Positions 1-12,424 of a stretch of DNA of 64,000 nt are shown piece by piece. A program made the position numbers and the translations under genes. The stretch lies in contig CM061102.1 of the NCBI GenBank assembly GCA_030770545.1, positions 5,507,501-5,571,500 on the forward strand. Reading direction: 5' to 3'. This DNA is from Macropodus opercularis (lineage: Eukaryota; Chordata; Actinopteri; Anabantiformes; Osphronemidae). The notes beneath the pieces are model-generated. The model made no database searches. It had not been told where the DNA came from and worked only from the letters and a program-made list of their open reading frames with translations. Within the stretch, counting starts at the first letter, position 1. Every line of letters begins with the position of its first letter.

Positions 1-1116
1 TCAACAGTTATAACACAATATCCATGCTTTGCTTTTATGTCGCACCTCCCAGTGGAATTAGTAGCATAAAAGCAATCCTTGTGTGTCCTGGCTACTTCCA
101 GATGGCTTTGGGAGTGCTTTTATCTTCTCCCTCTGCCTCGCTCACTCTGTCTCCTTTCACTTTCTCTTGCTTTCTTTCTTCCCCACACATGAAAGTGCCG
201 TCGGCGGATCTTTGCTTAGCCGCGTTCATTCTCTCTTCATCCGAAAATATAAAAGTTTCAAAGAGCATTTCATGAGGGAGCTCTTCCATAAATGGGATTC
301 ATAGCTTTCTAATCTGCGCTGCGAAATTGATCTAAAAAGTTTCCCAGAGCTATTGGCCAACTTACATAATGCAATAAAAGGTCGTGCCTGAGAGAATATT
401 TACTTTTATTACCATTTGTGTCACAAACAATTCCCCCCACTTGGTTCTTCCATTTGGGACAGCATGAAGATGTCTTGCAAAAAAAACCCAAGACTTATTT
501 CATTCAAATTTACAAACACATTTTAGTACGGTGTCAGACAACGAGTGGAAGTTTTGGATCCTATTAAATAATGTAAGAAAAGAAAGATATGAGAAATCTG
601 CTGTCTGGACCAGGCAAAGCATATAAAACTCAACAGTTATTCATTCATATCACTGTCACATGGTGCAGCCAAAATATTACATGGGAAAATGCATTTGTCT
701 GGCCTCTTTTTCTAACACGGGAATACCTGCGACTAAATCCAGCCTTGATTTGAAGCCCGGGGCATCAGCAGGCAAATACTCCGAAGAAACAGAAGAACAA
801 CAGGACACGTGAACAGACAAGTGTGAGTCTGTCTTCACTCATGTAAAACCTGCATAATTACACACACTGCTGTGACACAATGAAGGAGCTGTCAAATGTG
901 ATTGGCTGGCTTCCATTTCTGCCGATGTCAGTGCATACCAGGGGCTCATTACAGAAACTGCGACAAGTGGCAGTGAAAATCTAATAGCCAGCGTGAATGT
1001 ATGACACACTGTTATATCATTACTAGAACAATGTTTTAGTGTTGAGCATAATGTGGGAGAAATCTGAGGTATTTTTTGAAAGTGGAACAGTGGGTTTACT
1101 TTGTTTGTGGTAGGTC

Positions 1117-1150
1117 TCACACGCACGCACACACACACACACACACACAC
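1117..1150. repeat. CA microsatellite
   Basis: (AC)n with two CACG interruptions at its left end. Confidence 0.95.
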
Positions 1151-1738
1151 CGTCTGTCTTGTGGAATAAATCCTAATTCGCTGGTGTGACTCCCTGTTGG
1201 TTCGTGGCTGGACAGGGAGTAGATGATGGTTGCAGAGAGGAGCATCAGAAGAGACTCTGAATTGGTGCGAGCTGTGTACATCAAACCAGACAGTTTACAA
1301 GATGCACGACGGACATCACACGCTTGGCTTAGCTCTGACCTTCAATACAAGAAGTGGTACTAGACTGTTTTTAAGTTGAAGCTGTAACCCGACCTCTACT
1401 GTATGTGTAGCTGGACTGTGTTATGCTAGGAGACAGTTCTAATGTTTCCAACCTCTCAATTATTTTAAATATGGCCATAGCAGCCAAACCATTAGATGCA
1501 TCTGTTAATCTATTGCACTCAAATACAAGTCCAGCACCCACAGTGGCCTCCAGAATATATAGATTGAATAATTGTAATAATAATAATAATATAAATATAG
1601 TAAAACTAGTTGTTGTGAGAAGACACAGGCATTAAAAATGTGTCTCTCTTGTCATTACAGTCTATCAACAGACTGCACGTAAAGCAGTCCAGTGTTGTTT
1701 TGTGAGCCTTGCTGGAAAAAATGTCGCACCGGTTCTGC

Positions 1739-1740
<2 letters not shown>

Positions 1741-1796
<56 letters not shown>
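1741..1796. repeat. GT microsatellite
   Basis: An essentially pure (TG)n run of about 27 units, followed by CTGTACG. It is long enough to be polymorphic. Confidence 0.97.
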
Positions 1797-3144
1797 TGTA
1801 CGTTTTTACAGTCAAGCTCAATCCACGCACGCGCGCACACACTCACACAAAGCAACACAAATCCATACTAGCCACAGGCTCCTCTCCAATCTATTTTCTG
1901 CTCAGCTGGTTTTAAATGAAGTTATTATGACTCATTAAAATGCCCACAAGCTTGTGGAAGTCGGCCAATTACGATTTAAATTTAGCCTCCTGCTCTCACA
2001 ACCTTATCTCCCCCCGTGCTACCCACCTCTCATCACGGCCAATGTCTTCTATTTGTTTTGGGAGGGGGGTGTTTGTGATGCATGCACAAACCTTGACCCC
2101 CCACCCCTCCACTCAGCGAACACACCAGTACGTACATGCAGGCCAACTGTGCCACAGAATGCAAGACAAGGTAGGAAAAAAGGTTATGGGACTTCTCTGA
2201 TCGGTGAGAAAATCTTAGCAAAGAATAATTAGATATCAAAGAGAAACAGACCAAAACAAAAATATAAACCAAATGCGGCTTTTATCAACATGTGCCGTCC
2301 AGACACACATAGCAGCACCTCCTCCAAATGTGGCAAACACCACTAATTGCTATACAGAAGAACACAAATGGACCTTGTCAGTACCACATGCACACACACA
2401 CACACTTTTTAAGGTCTCTACATAACTTGTGTTTTCTTTGGTAAACTTCGGTTTCAATTCTTGTGTGTTTTTTTGTTTGTTTTTTAAACTCATTCAGACC
2501 TGACACTATGTGGGGAATGTACAGATGCGTCTCCTCATTACGGCTCTGCTCATTGTGCCACACATTACAAACCAGATGGGTTTGTCACACGTAACATATG
2601 AAATACCAGGATCAATTCATTAAGTCATAGAACGTCTGCGTGTTATACAGAGACGTTCGCCGACTCCTCCAAACAAAAGCAGGTTCTTCACTTTAGATGG
2701 AAAAGCTCCTTAAAACTGAGACTTATTTTGTGCAAATAAAGGAGGAGGATTCACAATCCGCTCTGCCCTGCTTTCCTCCCGACGCCCTGAGACAGTCTGA
2801 AGGACCCCTGCCTAAAAAAAGACACTCCCAGAATACCTGGAGACTAGACCGAGCAATTCCACCTGATCCTGCTTCAGCCCCCTTGAGCAATGTTCACTTT
2901 TCAGCCAGCGAGAGCCCCCCAAACACAGACATGACCTAATTTAACATCACACTCTGAAGCAAACAAACGTCTGCAGCCTCGTGTATCTTCTCCTTCCTTT
3001 CGAGTTAATGGTGAGCAGTGTAGCTTACCACATGTTAGCGTGCAAGCGTGCGTGTGTGCACATGTGTTTGTGAGAGAGCGCATCCTACAGTATCGTTCGC
3101 ATTTCCAGGAGAGCAAATTAATTGGCAGCCTTTTGCAATAATTG

Positions 3145-3241
3145 ACTCTCTCTCTCTCTCACACACACACACATACACACACACCAAGCACAAATAGTGA
3201 ATACTCACATCTCTCCCTCTCTCTCTCTCAGACACACACAC
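3145..3241. repeat. Compound CT/CA microsatellite pair
   Basis: Two (CT)n-(CA)n blocks (3145-3184 and about 3213-3241) are separated by unique sequence. Confidence 0.9.
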
Positions 3242-3877
3242 ATGCTGCTCGCTGACAACAAAGCTGCTGGGAGGAGGGAGGGATGATGAAGCGAATCCAA
3301 AATTCAATCGACTGTGTTCTTGTTTTGAGCAGAAGGCACACAGTGTACTGTACTGTGAGAGGCCATAAAACTCTCACTCTCCACAAAAAGAGGAAAAAAA
3401 AAAAAAGACAGCCTTTGGTAGACACACAGACGTTTCAGCAATCACCCTCCATCAAAACACTTTGTCTCGCATACAAAAATAAGACTTGGCATCAGAGCGG
3501 AATACCAAATCAGGCCCATTAAGAGAGCACAGGGGCACTCGCTACTTAGCAACCAAAAGGATTTAAAGCTGCAACATCCCTGTAATAAAAGGAATAAGAT
3601 CAAATCCTCCTGTTTTTTTTCTCTTGTCTGAAAATAGAGAGGTCTGAAAAGTCAGCTTTGAGCTTGCCTGTGTAACTTTTTGATTGACAGGCTTTTGGTG
3701 TAACCAGTGCCAACTGCAACACATTGATGTTGTGGGATTATTTTATCCGTGGCAGTTAAGCTGGAGGGGGGATTAATCTCTTTCCACGTCGTGAAGATAC
3801 GAGTTGATCTTGCACAACTGATTCAAATGATCTAATAATATATTATGTGTTTTTTGTAACTAATATCAGAAATAGTG

Positions 3878-3985
3878 TTGTTGCTGCCCAGCTGGTCAGG
3901 ACAGATGGCCTCCCACCCTGAGCCAGGTTCTGCTGGAGGTTTCCTCCACTGTCTAGTCCTGACTTCTGTAATTCTATATAGCCGT
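3878..3985 (+). repeat. Fish-type interspersed repeat fragment
   Basis: The stretch running from GCTGCCCAGCTGGTCAGGAC through CACCCTGAGCCAGGTTCTGC and GGAGGTTTCCTCCACTGTC resembles a dispersed repeat that I recall from many teleost genomes (the CCTGAGTCTGGTTCTGCTGGAGG-type motif). The assignment rests on memory of the motif; I cannot give a family name, and the ends are approximate. Confidence 0.45.
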
Positions 3986-5142
3986 ATTTTTGTGTTGTGT
4001 AAGGTTGCAATCATGCAAAAACCACGGACGGCATCAAGTTACTTTCTTTCTGTGTTTACTAACACTTCTGCTTGTTTCTATATAGTATTTATTGAGTATA
4101 TCTTTTTACCTTTTGATTGACATATGACTAATTCATATTTGATTAATGCAGACGCTTACTACAACCTGAACCGAACTACAGAGAGGAGTGTCAAGCCACA
4201 GGTTCTAGTGTGACAGATGCAGTATGACCTCTTTAGATCCACCCTAACCACCTTCCCACAACTGTGCTCCAATTAATAAAGGCAGGGTCACATTTATTTA
4301 AATGGATATAATTAAACCAGCAATTACACTGTTACCACAACACAAGTAGGAAAACAGGGCAGTTACATAGTAATACTAATGAACGTCACCCTGCAATAAA
4401 GGAGTTCTGTTCTGGAGTCATATGATGGAATGCATCTATTAGACAATGAGACACCCTCATCTAGTCAGCAACACGTTTCTCAGCTCCACACGTTTCGGTA
4501 ATAACTACACATTTCCAGGAAGCTGCAGCTACAGGTGTGAGGTTGAACTGTGGTCAGAACCAGCAGGCAAAGTGTGCTTCCAGACACACAACGCGGCCGC
4601 ATCCTCCTCCTACCGTTTGGCCTGGCTATTTTTATGCTTTACTTCCTTTAAAACGCAGCTTTTCCAGGAAGCCCACAGCACAGGTACACTGCGTTCTAAC
4701 TAAGGACGCGGCTGCTCAAAGTAACACGTTTCACATTTGCTCGGTACAGAGGTCTAACAAGCCCCCACTCCCCTGTATCTCCACCCCTCGTCTCTGCTAG
4801 GGAAACAAAAATATCAGCCTGACAGCAGCGGCTGATGCTCCAGTATTATGAGCCGACCTCTGCCTTGTGTTACCTCTCACTTGTCTGTCCCCATCATGCC
4901 CTCTTCCCATGTAATATAACCCAGCTGAGATTTGTCCAGCTGCATAATCCCAGTGGTGTGTGTGGAACAGTAAATCAACAGGTCAGGGGAAGTATTACAA
5001 GAAGTGCAGGGGAATGGGGAAGGCTGCCGGTTGTCAGAAAGGAGTAATGTTATGCTACCAAGGCATGAACTACTGCTGCTGATACACTGTCTGTCATCTT
5101 GTGTTAATACGCTCAGTGAAAACTGCAGCGATGTGTACGGTT

Positions 5143-5310
5143 GCAAGAAAAAGTAGGTGAACCCTTTGGGATGTCATGGATTTCTGCATAAATTGGTCAT
5201 AAACTGTGTTTTGATCTTCAACAAAGTCACAACAAGAAAAAAACACAGTGCGCTTAAACTAATACTGCACAAACGTTATATATCTTCATGTTTTTATTGA
5301 ACATAACATG
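5143..5310 (+). repeat. Left terminal inverted repeat of the Tc1-type element
   Basis: This arm pairs with 6370-6536 on the opposite strand. Shared landmarks are the ATGGATTTCTGCATAAATTG block, the AAGTCACAACAA block and the inner end TTTTATTGAACATA. Substitutions and small indels between the arms show age. Confidence 0.88.
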
Positions 5311-5500
5311 TAAACATTCACAGTGCAGGGTGGAAAAAAAAGTATGTGAACCTCTAGGTTGATGACTTCTCCAAGAGCTAATTGGAGCCGTCCAATCAAT
5401 GTGATGAGATTGGATGTGCTGGTTGAAGTTGTCCTGTCTTATAAAACCACACAACAGTTTTGAATTTACTGTTCTCAAGAAGCTTTGCCTGATGTGAACC

Positions 5501-6382
5501 ATGCCTCGCACAAAAGAGCTCTCAGCAGACCTACGATCAACAATTGTTGACTTGCATGTAGCTGGAAAGGGTCACAAAAGACTCTGAAAGCCTTGATGGT
5601 CATGTGTCATGAGTCTACAAATGGAGAAAGTTCAGCACTGTTGCTACTCTCCCTGGGCCTGGTCGTCCTGTAAAGATGACTGAGAGCACAGCGCAGAATT
5701 CTCAATAGGATGAGGAAGAGTCCTAGAGTGTCCGCTAAAAACGGAAAACTGTGTCACATGCTAACAAATCTACAGTAAAGTAATCTAAGTAAAATAATTA
5801 AACAATAAGTAAAACACTAAACAAGAATGGAGAACATGGGACGACACCACAGAGGAAGCCACTGCTGTGCAAAAACAATATTGCAGCATGTTTGTTTGCA
5901 CGCTTGCAGAAGAGCCCCTGGATGTTCCACAGATGAAACCAAAAATGACAGCACACAAACATCAGAACCTCACCCCCCCTGTAAAACATGGTGGAGGGGG
6001 CATCATGGTTTGGGGCTGCTTCGCCTGAACGGATTGATAAGAAAAAGAAAAGAAAAATGTCCAAAAAAAGTCCAAGGTTCAAGACATCAGGAAAACGTAA
6101 GACCAGCTGTGCGTCAACTGAAGCTCCACAGAGGATGGGTGATGCAACAGGACAATGATCCAAAGCATAGAAGTAAATCAACAACAGAATGGCTTCTGGA
6201 CACCTTCTGGACTGGCCCAGTCAGAGTCCAGACATTTTTGTAAAGAGGAATGGTCCAAAATTCCTCGTTGTGTAGGTCTGATCTGCAACTACAGGAAACG
6301 TTTGGCTGAGGTTATTGCTGCCAAAGGAGGTGAACCAGTTATTAAGTCCAAAGGTTCACATACTTTATCCACCCTGCACTGA
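5501..6382 (+). pseudogene. Tc1-like transposase pseudogene
   Basis: The start MPRTKELSADLRSTIVDLHV at 5501 is typical of fish Tc1 transposases, but a stop occurs after 28 codons (TGA 5585-5587). Further on, fragments in shifting frames match the family: a GGGG/VWGC-type region near 5990-6025, WVMQQDNDPKHRSK near 6140-6175 (it carries the second catalytic Asp of the DDE triad), and a C-terminal segment, RLAEVIAAKGGEPVIKSKG, ending at 6382. The remnant spans 882 bp against about 1.0 kb for an intact gene, so material is missing between the N-terminal helix-turn-helix and the catalytic core. It cannot encode an active enzyme. Confidence 0.85.
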
Positions 6383-6536
6383 GAATGTTTATATGTTCAA
6401 TAAAAACATGAAAACATATAATGTTTAATCAGACTGTGTTTTTCTATTGTTGTGACTTAGATGAAGATCAGAACATTTATGACCAATTTATGCAGAAATC
6501 CATGTGATCCCAAAGGATTCACATACTTTTTCTTGC
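6370..6536 (-). repeat. Right terminal inverted repeat of the Tc1-type element
   Basis: This is the reverse complement of the left arm, starting at TATGTTCAATAAAA and ending CTTTTTCTTGC. It directly follows, and slightly overlaps, the end of the transposase remnant at 6382. It contains an AATAAA that could have served as the element's polyadenylation signal. Confidence 0.88.
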
Positions 6537-8865
6537 TTTTCTGCTTTTAATAGCACACTTCCCCTGCCCCCCCGTCTCTTTTCTCACTCATACATACATG
6601 CGCCGACACACACACATTTAGGAATTTGTGGCCTGGAAGGCAGTCAAGTTTCATTAATTTCTGGGTTTGGGTACAGTACAGTTTGTTCCTGGACTCACAT
6701 CTGCGAGCCATCATAAATGCTGGAATGCTGGCAGAACATCCAGACCTGCCGGCACAAATATGTCGTCATCACTGTGAGGGAAGAGCTGGCACGGCACCAA
6801 AACAGCCGACTAGCCCAAAGCCAAACAGCCAAACAAACGCCACAGAGATAGAAACAGACAAAGAGCAACGGGAAAACAGCCCTCCCACCTCGCTGCTTTC
6901 ATTTCCAAATTCTTTGCATTTTTCCTCATCTAAACACTCCGGACATTTACGTGGGCATTTTATTCCCACACTCGCTGGAACAAAGCTTTTAATTTTTGGG
7001 AGCTGAGATTAACATCTGGTCAGGAACAGCAGGGATCCCACAATTTCTAATAGTTGCATTACTGTTCAGTCCAGGGAAGCTAATAAATAAAGAAATAAGA
7101 AACAATCAGGTGCACAGGCCAAAACAGACATTTTCTATACAAAACAAATTCAATATGTTGTTGTCAACAAACGTTCTAACAACACATCCCAGTTTTTCCT
7201 TTACTAACAGGAAACAAGCAGCCAAGTGAGCTGTCTTAAAAGACAAATTCCCTTCAGGCCGGCCAGAAACACCGCCCTAAACTGTAAACCTCTCTGGAAA
7301 CACACTGCACCGTCTGAGTAATGCACAAACACAAACATACCAAACTGATGACGCCTGTGTGAAAGACAGGCTTAGAGGACGGCGAATGCCAAGAGCTTAT
7401 CATGTAAAGTCATGTTTCTATCAATATTACAGCGCCTGAGATAATGTGTTTGTGTGTAAACTGTATTTGAACTGAGTACGATGGCTAAAAACCAACTAAA
7501 TCAGTTCATTCACTCAAAGCTAATTATTTTGTCTGCTTGTTATTCTACTGTCCCAGTCGTCTAGTGTAAATTATGGTATTTTTATACAGAGGGGAAGCAT
7601 TTCACCCTCACGGGCCTCTCTGGTTAGCAATTACATCTCCCACCAGGCTACGACTGCAAAACTAACCAAAAGCTGTCTTTACTGAATTTTATAAAGAAAT
7701 TCATTAAATGCTGCAATCAGCTGGTCGCAGTGCATCGCGCTGCACCTGAAGGTTCTTTCCCGTCGCTACAGTGGGTAAAGACATGACTGTATGTTTCACC
7801 TCTGTATGGAAATACTTTTCTTGGTTTGCGTAGCGCGAGTGACACATTATAAAGACTCTCCATTCAAGTATTTTGTGCCCTTGAGCAAGACACTTAGTCT
7901 GCTAGTATGTTTTAATGTGCTTCAGCTCGCTCTATCACATACATACACACTCAGCGAATTAATCCAGAAACCCTTTACTATGTGTACGTACTGTAAACAG
8001 AGGATTAACACTCTTAAGCTATAAAGGCAGTGAGATGAAAACGTGGTGATGGTGATGCGGCTGTTCAGGGATAGTCTTATTGTTAATCTCATTATGCCGC
8101 AGTGGCTCGCAAAGCAAAGCAAACTGAATCATATCAGTCTGGTCTGGTCTTGTTTAATGAGCTCGAGCGAACACATGAGCGCAAACGTACAGACCAGATT
8201 AGCTTTGACAACAGTGGCTGAAATACAGTTTGACAATGACACACGTTTCTGGTACTTTCTCCATATTGTAGGTCTTTTGTAGAGAGGATATAAACAGAAC
8301 TCTGCAGGTATTTGTTGTTTGTGACCTTTGCTCAGTTCTCGTTGGAAAGTTTAAAAGCTCAGTGAACTTTCAGTTGTGACGAAACATGTTTTGGTTTAAT
8401 TTGAGAAGTGTCGGCTCAGTCAGAACGTACGATTCTGAATGTGACCAAACCTCCAATGCAATCTTCAGATACGCTGTGCTACAGACCAAGGTTTAGTCAA
8501 AACTAAATCGTGTCATTCTTTAATTGTTGTTCATGTGCAATTTAAATAATTATAATAAAAAGGACACAACACCCATGATCCAGAAAGCACCCAAAAGAGG
8601 CTGAGTCACAGCTCTCCACCCTGCACGCACCCCCCATCTGGAGGCTTTGGCTCAGCAAATGCTGTCAAACAGTAAACATCAGGCAGAGATTAAGGGAAAA
8701 AAACAACAACGTGGAGTGAGGACAGACAGAACCAGACGAGAGAGGGGGAAAAAAATAGCTGGCACAAGGTAGACTGTACATACTGTACTCTCAGCGGTGG
8801 CAGGCAGCCCAGACTGGCCAGCTGCCAGGTCCTCCGTACAACAAGCACAGAGAGACAGACAACCA

Positions 8866-8940
8866 GAAGGACAGAGGGAGAGAGAGAGAGAAAGAGAGAG
8901 GGAAGCAGAGGGGAGGGAGGAGGCAGCGGCGGCGGCGGCG
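8866..8940. repeat. Purine-rich GA tract followed by GGC repeat
   Basis: Imperfect (GA)n with GGGA interruptions is followed by GGAGG units and a (GGC)n stretch to 8940. The purine asymmetry gives triplex (H-DNA) potential. Confidence 0.85.
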
Positions 8941-9064
8941 TCTGAAATGCTCCACATCTACGACACGCTGCGCATACCAAAAAGCCTCTCCACTCTCTTG
9001 CTTCATCTCCCCAATATTCTGTCTTGTCTGAAGCGAGCTGAAGGATGATGGCGGTGGTAGTGGA

Positions 9065-9097
9065 GGGGGAGGAGGGGCTGGGGTTGAGGGTTTTGGG
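9065..9097 (+). other. Potential G-quadruplex motif
   Basis: Five runs of three or more G (9065-9069, 9074-9077, 9080-9083, 9088-9090, 9095-9097) are separated by loops of 2-4 nt. This satisfies the usual G3+N1-7 pattern on the plus strand, which is the template strand for zbtb16. Confidence 0.65.
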
Positions 9098-9427
9098 ACT
9101 CGGTGAAGTGTCATCATTACAGAGAGACGCGATAAAAATCGAGACGCTGCATCAGACCGAGAAAAGCCTTGAAAGTCAAACGGTGGAGGCAGGGGTGGAG
9201 GAGAAAAAAAAAGAAAAAGTGCACAAAAAAAGACAACAAAAACTATCAAAGAAGCTTTGCCTCGGCGCTGTCTCTTCCCTAACCGTCGCCTGTCTCGACA
9301 GAAGCGCTTGTCTTGCCTTTTACGCCAGACCAAAGCGGCTATGAATCAACACTGATGTGTGTAACAGTACAGGTTGATGCTGTGCGTCAAGACAGCCCCG
9401 CTTGGAAGGAGGAAAAAAGAGAACGAG

Positions 9428-9448
9428 AAAAAAAAAAAAAAAAAAAAA
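9428..9448. repeat. Poly-A tract (21 A)
   Basis: Homopolymer run with no retroposon body recognised upstream of it. Confidence 0.9.
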
Positions 9449-12326
9449 GTTTGTGCACTTGCTGCCACTGTTGCTAAAAATACACTGCCCACATCTTCCG
9501 CTCGGTTGCCTTTCTCAAGGTGGAGAGTGTGGTTCTTCCTAGAGTTTTCAGTGTTCTTTTTTCCATTTGATCTCCTATCAACAGAGTTTGCACCGTTCGT
9601 TAATGAATACAGCTTGTGGGTTATTAACCTGTTGATATGTTCTTTCTATTGCTGTGTTATCCCTGTGCAACTGTGCTCTGACTTTCTGCTCTGCACAGAA
9701 CCCACTTTTACCTCCCTGCTGCCCTTCTCCTCCATTTACTGTTTGCATCTCTCTAGAGGGAACTAAAACCTATATCAAGTGGTGGTTCTGGCAGACAGAG
9801 AGCTCTTAATTCTGCAATCAGTTTTATCAATGGTACACTTAAGGAAACAAACGGTTGGGTTGAGAACAAGTTTGAGTAAAACTGTCATTTCCTTCAAAAG
9901 GTTTATTTGTTTTTTTTTTAAAGGCTTTTTAAAGGTTGCTGAGGATGTTACCATTTTTCTTTTGCACTTGTTTTCAATCTTTCCCTCATTACTAATCAGA
10001 TTCTTACAGTGGACAAAGCAGCTGCTGTTAAAAGGCAGCAAGTGTCCCTTAAATAATTGTATATGCCTGTTTTTATGGCTGCGCCTCGTTGAAAGACTTT
10101 CTGTTTTGTCATTTGAGTATCAGTCTGGGTGTGACAAGCAGCAGCGCTACGGTAAAATGAATGTTGTGAGTGAATGGTTGTATCTTTGGAGACGAAGCTG
10201 AGCTGTGCAGCTTTATTTATTGACTTGTCTTAAGCCTGATACTGTGATCGTGCCCTGCTAAAACACAGGTTGCCTAATATAGACTTGTTTGACTAAGCAG
10301 TACATGGTTTACTAATACTCACAGCACAGTGTGTGAAATACAAAAGCTCAGTTCAAAGTGGTGTTTACAGAGTTATGTTCTCGGCCCACTTTTATATCGC
10401 TATAATACTCGACGAACTCTGATGTCAGGTTTCAGCCTTTTGACTGTCTTTGTTAACTGACATGTTGAAAATCTAAATTTCGGTGCCTAATTTCAGATAA
10501 GTCTATTTCTTCTGAACGCTACAGAAAGGCTGGTTGCGTAGTTATAAGTGGGACGACAGTGGATTTAGAGTTTTCACCAACCTAAAAATGTCGTTGCCCT
10601 TTACTCCAGAAACATTTGTAACAATTGAGTCATTAGCTAATTGTTATAAACAGTATATGCGGAAGAGGGAAATGAAACCACAATAGATCAAACCCATGTT
10701 CTGTTTTTAGCTCAGTTTACGTTGAATCATTCTTGTCTTGTTCATCAGAAGCCTAACGTGCATCATAATAATGAGATGTCTTTCACGTTTTCATCGTTCT
10801 AGTAATTGGTAATTTACATCGTCACACTGTCAGCATCACAAAATAAAGTACACGTTGATGTTTTGTGTCAGGTTAACTTGGATCCATGTCAGCAGGCAGA
10901 GCACAGTTCTTAAAGGCTAATCTCCACTGGAGCATGCAGCGAACTGCACACATTTAAAGAACAGGAAAGTGACTGAGCACAAGATTACCTTGACTCACCC
11001 TCAGCCTCCACTTTGACATCACTCCTGGCTTCAAGAAAAGTGACTTTATACTTACTTTTACGACTAAACTGTACAACACGACGCTACACGACTCGACACA
11101 CACAGCCAGCGCTAAGACACGCTCACTATAAAGCCTCTGAAACAATCACCATCACGTTTGTGCGCGCGAAGGAGCTTTGACGAGTGGCTGAGAAGGGGGA
11201 GCATACATTTGCAGCAGGGGTTGTGAAAGCGGGTGTAATTTTAAAATAAACAGTGAATCTTTCCTTGGAGCAACTTTTGTTTTTGACACGCTGGGTTGTG
11301 TGCTGAGCCAATTCACTGGCACAGCGTGAGTTTGTCATTCATCTTTGTCACAACATAGCAGGAGTGTCAGCCTCCATCTCAGTCTTTGTTTAAAATTTGG
11401 TGAGATACAAACAAACAAATGATCGTGGCAATTATGGTTTTCTGCCGCCTGACAGTAGTAGCCGGGGGACTGGGGAGGGTTGTTCTACGCCCACCACCAC
11501 CAACGAAAATCCAGGCCGACATCAACACGCAGATTTGTGATGTTGTGATGTTGCGAGCGTGCAGAAGGAAGTTCTCTCAGAGGTCCCATGGCTTTTACAG
11601 TGTCTCAATAAACCATCTGCACTTAGGGCCTTAGGACTGAGGAGCTCTTTGCTGCCTATAAAAGCCGGTGCATGCCATTAAAGCACCTAAATAGGCTCAG
11701 AGCACAGGGTCCTCTGGAGCATGTGTGTCTGTGTGGCTGGGGGGGTGAAACAGTGTCAAAATGAACCAGTCAATGCATTCAGTGTTCTGACTTGTTAGGC
11801 CTTTCGGTCTTTTAACGTGACAGAGGTGTTGAATGACAGAATGATGATGCGCAGGCACTTCTTGGGTCAAGTTTCCCAGAGCTGCTGAGTTTTAACTGGT
11901 TGTCGTCCATAACATTTTCAAAACGGGTATATTTATAGTAGGACACGTGCAATGTTGTACTGTGGTATAACAGCACTGTCTAAATTACAGTACAGATGGT
12001 AACATCTTTCCTGGCAGCTTATAATGAAGCCTGCTGCACTATTCACTCGTGTAAATAAATAAATTCATTCATCATTAAACTTAAAAGCATTTAAAAGCTA
12101 CTCGAGTCCCAGTCCGTAGCCGCCACGGCGGGCGGCAAGATCGCATCCTCTGGGAGAAGCCAAAATGGGGGATGATGGAACCGACAGAAATGATGAGTGA
12201 ACAAATAAGCACATTTGGAAAAAATAGTACTTTTGCCGCAGTAAGGCATCCACCACTTGTTGGTGAGAAAAGAGGGACAGGTCAAGAGCGTTCGCATGGG
12301 GATCTGGGCTGGTTCGATTTCTTTAC

Positions 12327-12424
12327 CTGAGTGAGACAGCAAGTGCATCCGTAAACGGAGGCTGTCCAGGAAGCTCTTCCCACACAGCTCACAGCCGTAG
12401 GTCTTCATTCCACTGTGCATCTTC
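12327..12424 (-). CDS. zbtb16: ZBTB16 second coding exon: end of zinc finger 1 and zinc finger 2
   Basis: This 98-bp internal exon follows a pyrimidine-rich acceptor (TTTGCTCTTTGTCAACAG). Its first base completes the split Arg codon of the upstream coding exon, giving EQHRKMHSG. The His in KMH is the last zinc ligand of finger 1 (H416 in the joined numbering). Next comes the complete C2H2 finger 2, YGCELCGKSFLDSLRLRMHL with C424, C427, H440 and H444. The exon ends TCAG|GTAAAG, phase 1, which agrees with the family, where the next residue begins with G. Finger 2 matches mammalian ZBTB16 with only conservative changes. The open frame running past the donor (towards 12091) is intronic read-through and shows no finger motif. 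ZBTB16 normally has nine fingers; numbers 3-9 are not seen here and must lie left of position 1 if the gene is intact. Confidence 0.95.

Larger units (their letters stand above)
1..3870 (-). other. zbtb16: zbtb16 downstream intron, left end of window
   Basis: No coding sequence is recognised. The stretch lies 3' of the finger 2 exon and before the missing exons for fingers 3-9, so it should be intronic. It contains several CA/GT and CT microsatellites (1117-1150, 1741-1796, 3145-3241). The many Val-Cys or Thr-His repeat reading frames here are only translations of these repeats. Confidence 0.7.
5143..6536 (+). mobile_element. Degenerate Tc1/mariner-type transposon
   Basis: A 1.4-kb element is bounded by long imperfect terminal inverted repeats. 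The left end GCAAGAAAAAGTAGGTGAA and the reverse complement of the right end, GCAAGAAAAAGTATGTGAA, align with few differences for about 165 bp. The interior carries remnants of a Tc1-type transposase on the plus strand. A TA, the Tc1 target dinucleotide, occurs a few bases outside each end (5136-5137; near 6549), but the outermost bases are eroded. Internal stop codons and deletions make the copy inactive. It sits in a zbtb16 intron, in reverse orientation to the gene. Confidence 0.9.
6540..12326 (-). other. zbtb16: zbtb16 downstream intron between the Tc1 copy and the finger 2 exon
   Basis: The donor GTAAAG at 12326 opens this intron. No exon with finger motifs is visible on the minus strand. 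The notable part is 8.87-9.10 kb: a purine-rich GA tract, a GGC run and a cluster of G-runs with quadruplex potential, followed by a 21-A run at 9428-9448. The long minus frame at 8791-9333 is low-complexity (Ser/Leu/Pro/Arg runs) and is not a credible gene. Confidence 0.7.

Noticed and set aside
1606..1938. Frames encoding Val-Cys or Thr-His repeats
   Set aside because: They are translations of the (TG)n/(CA)n microsatellite.
8791..9333. 180-codon minus-strand open frame
   Set aside because: The translation is made of low-complexity Ser, Leu, Pro and Arg runs arising from the GA, GGC and poly-A tracts.
12091..12326. Open frame continuing past the finger 2 exon
   Set aside because: It passes a clean donor (TCAG|GTAAAG) and loses all similarity to ZBTB16 immediately afterwards, so it is intron read-through.
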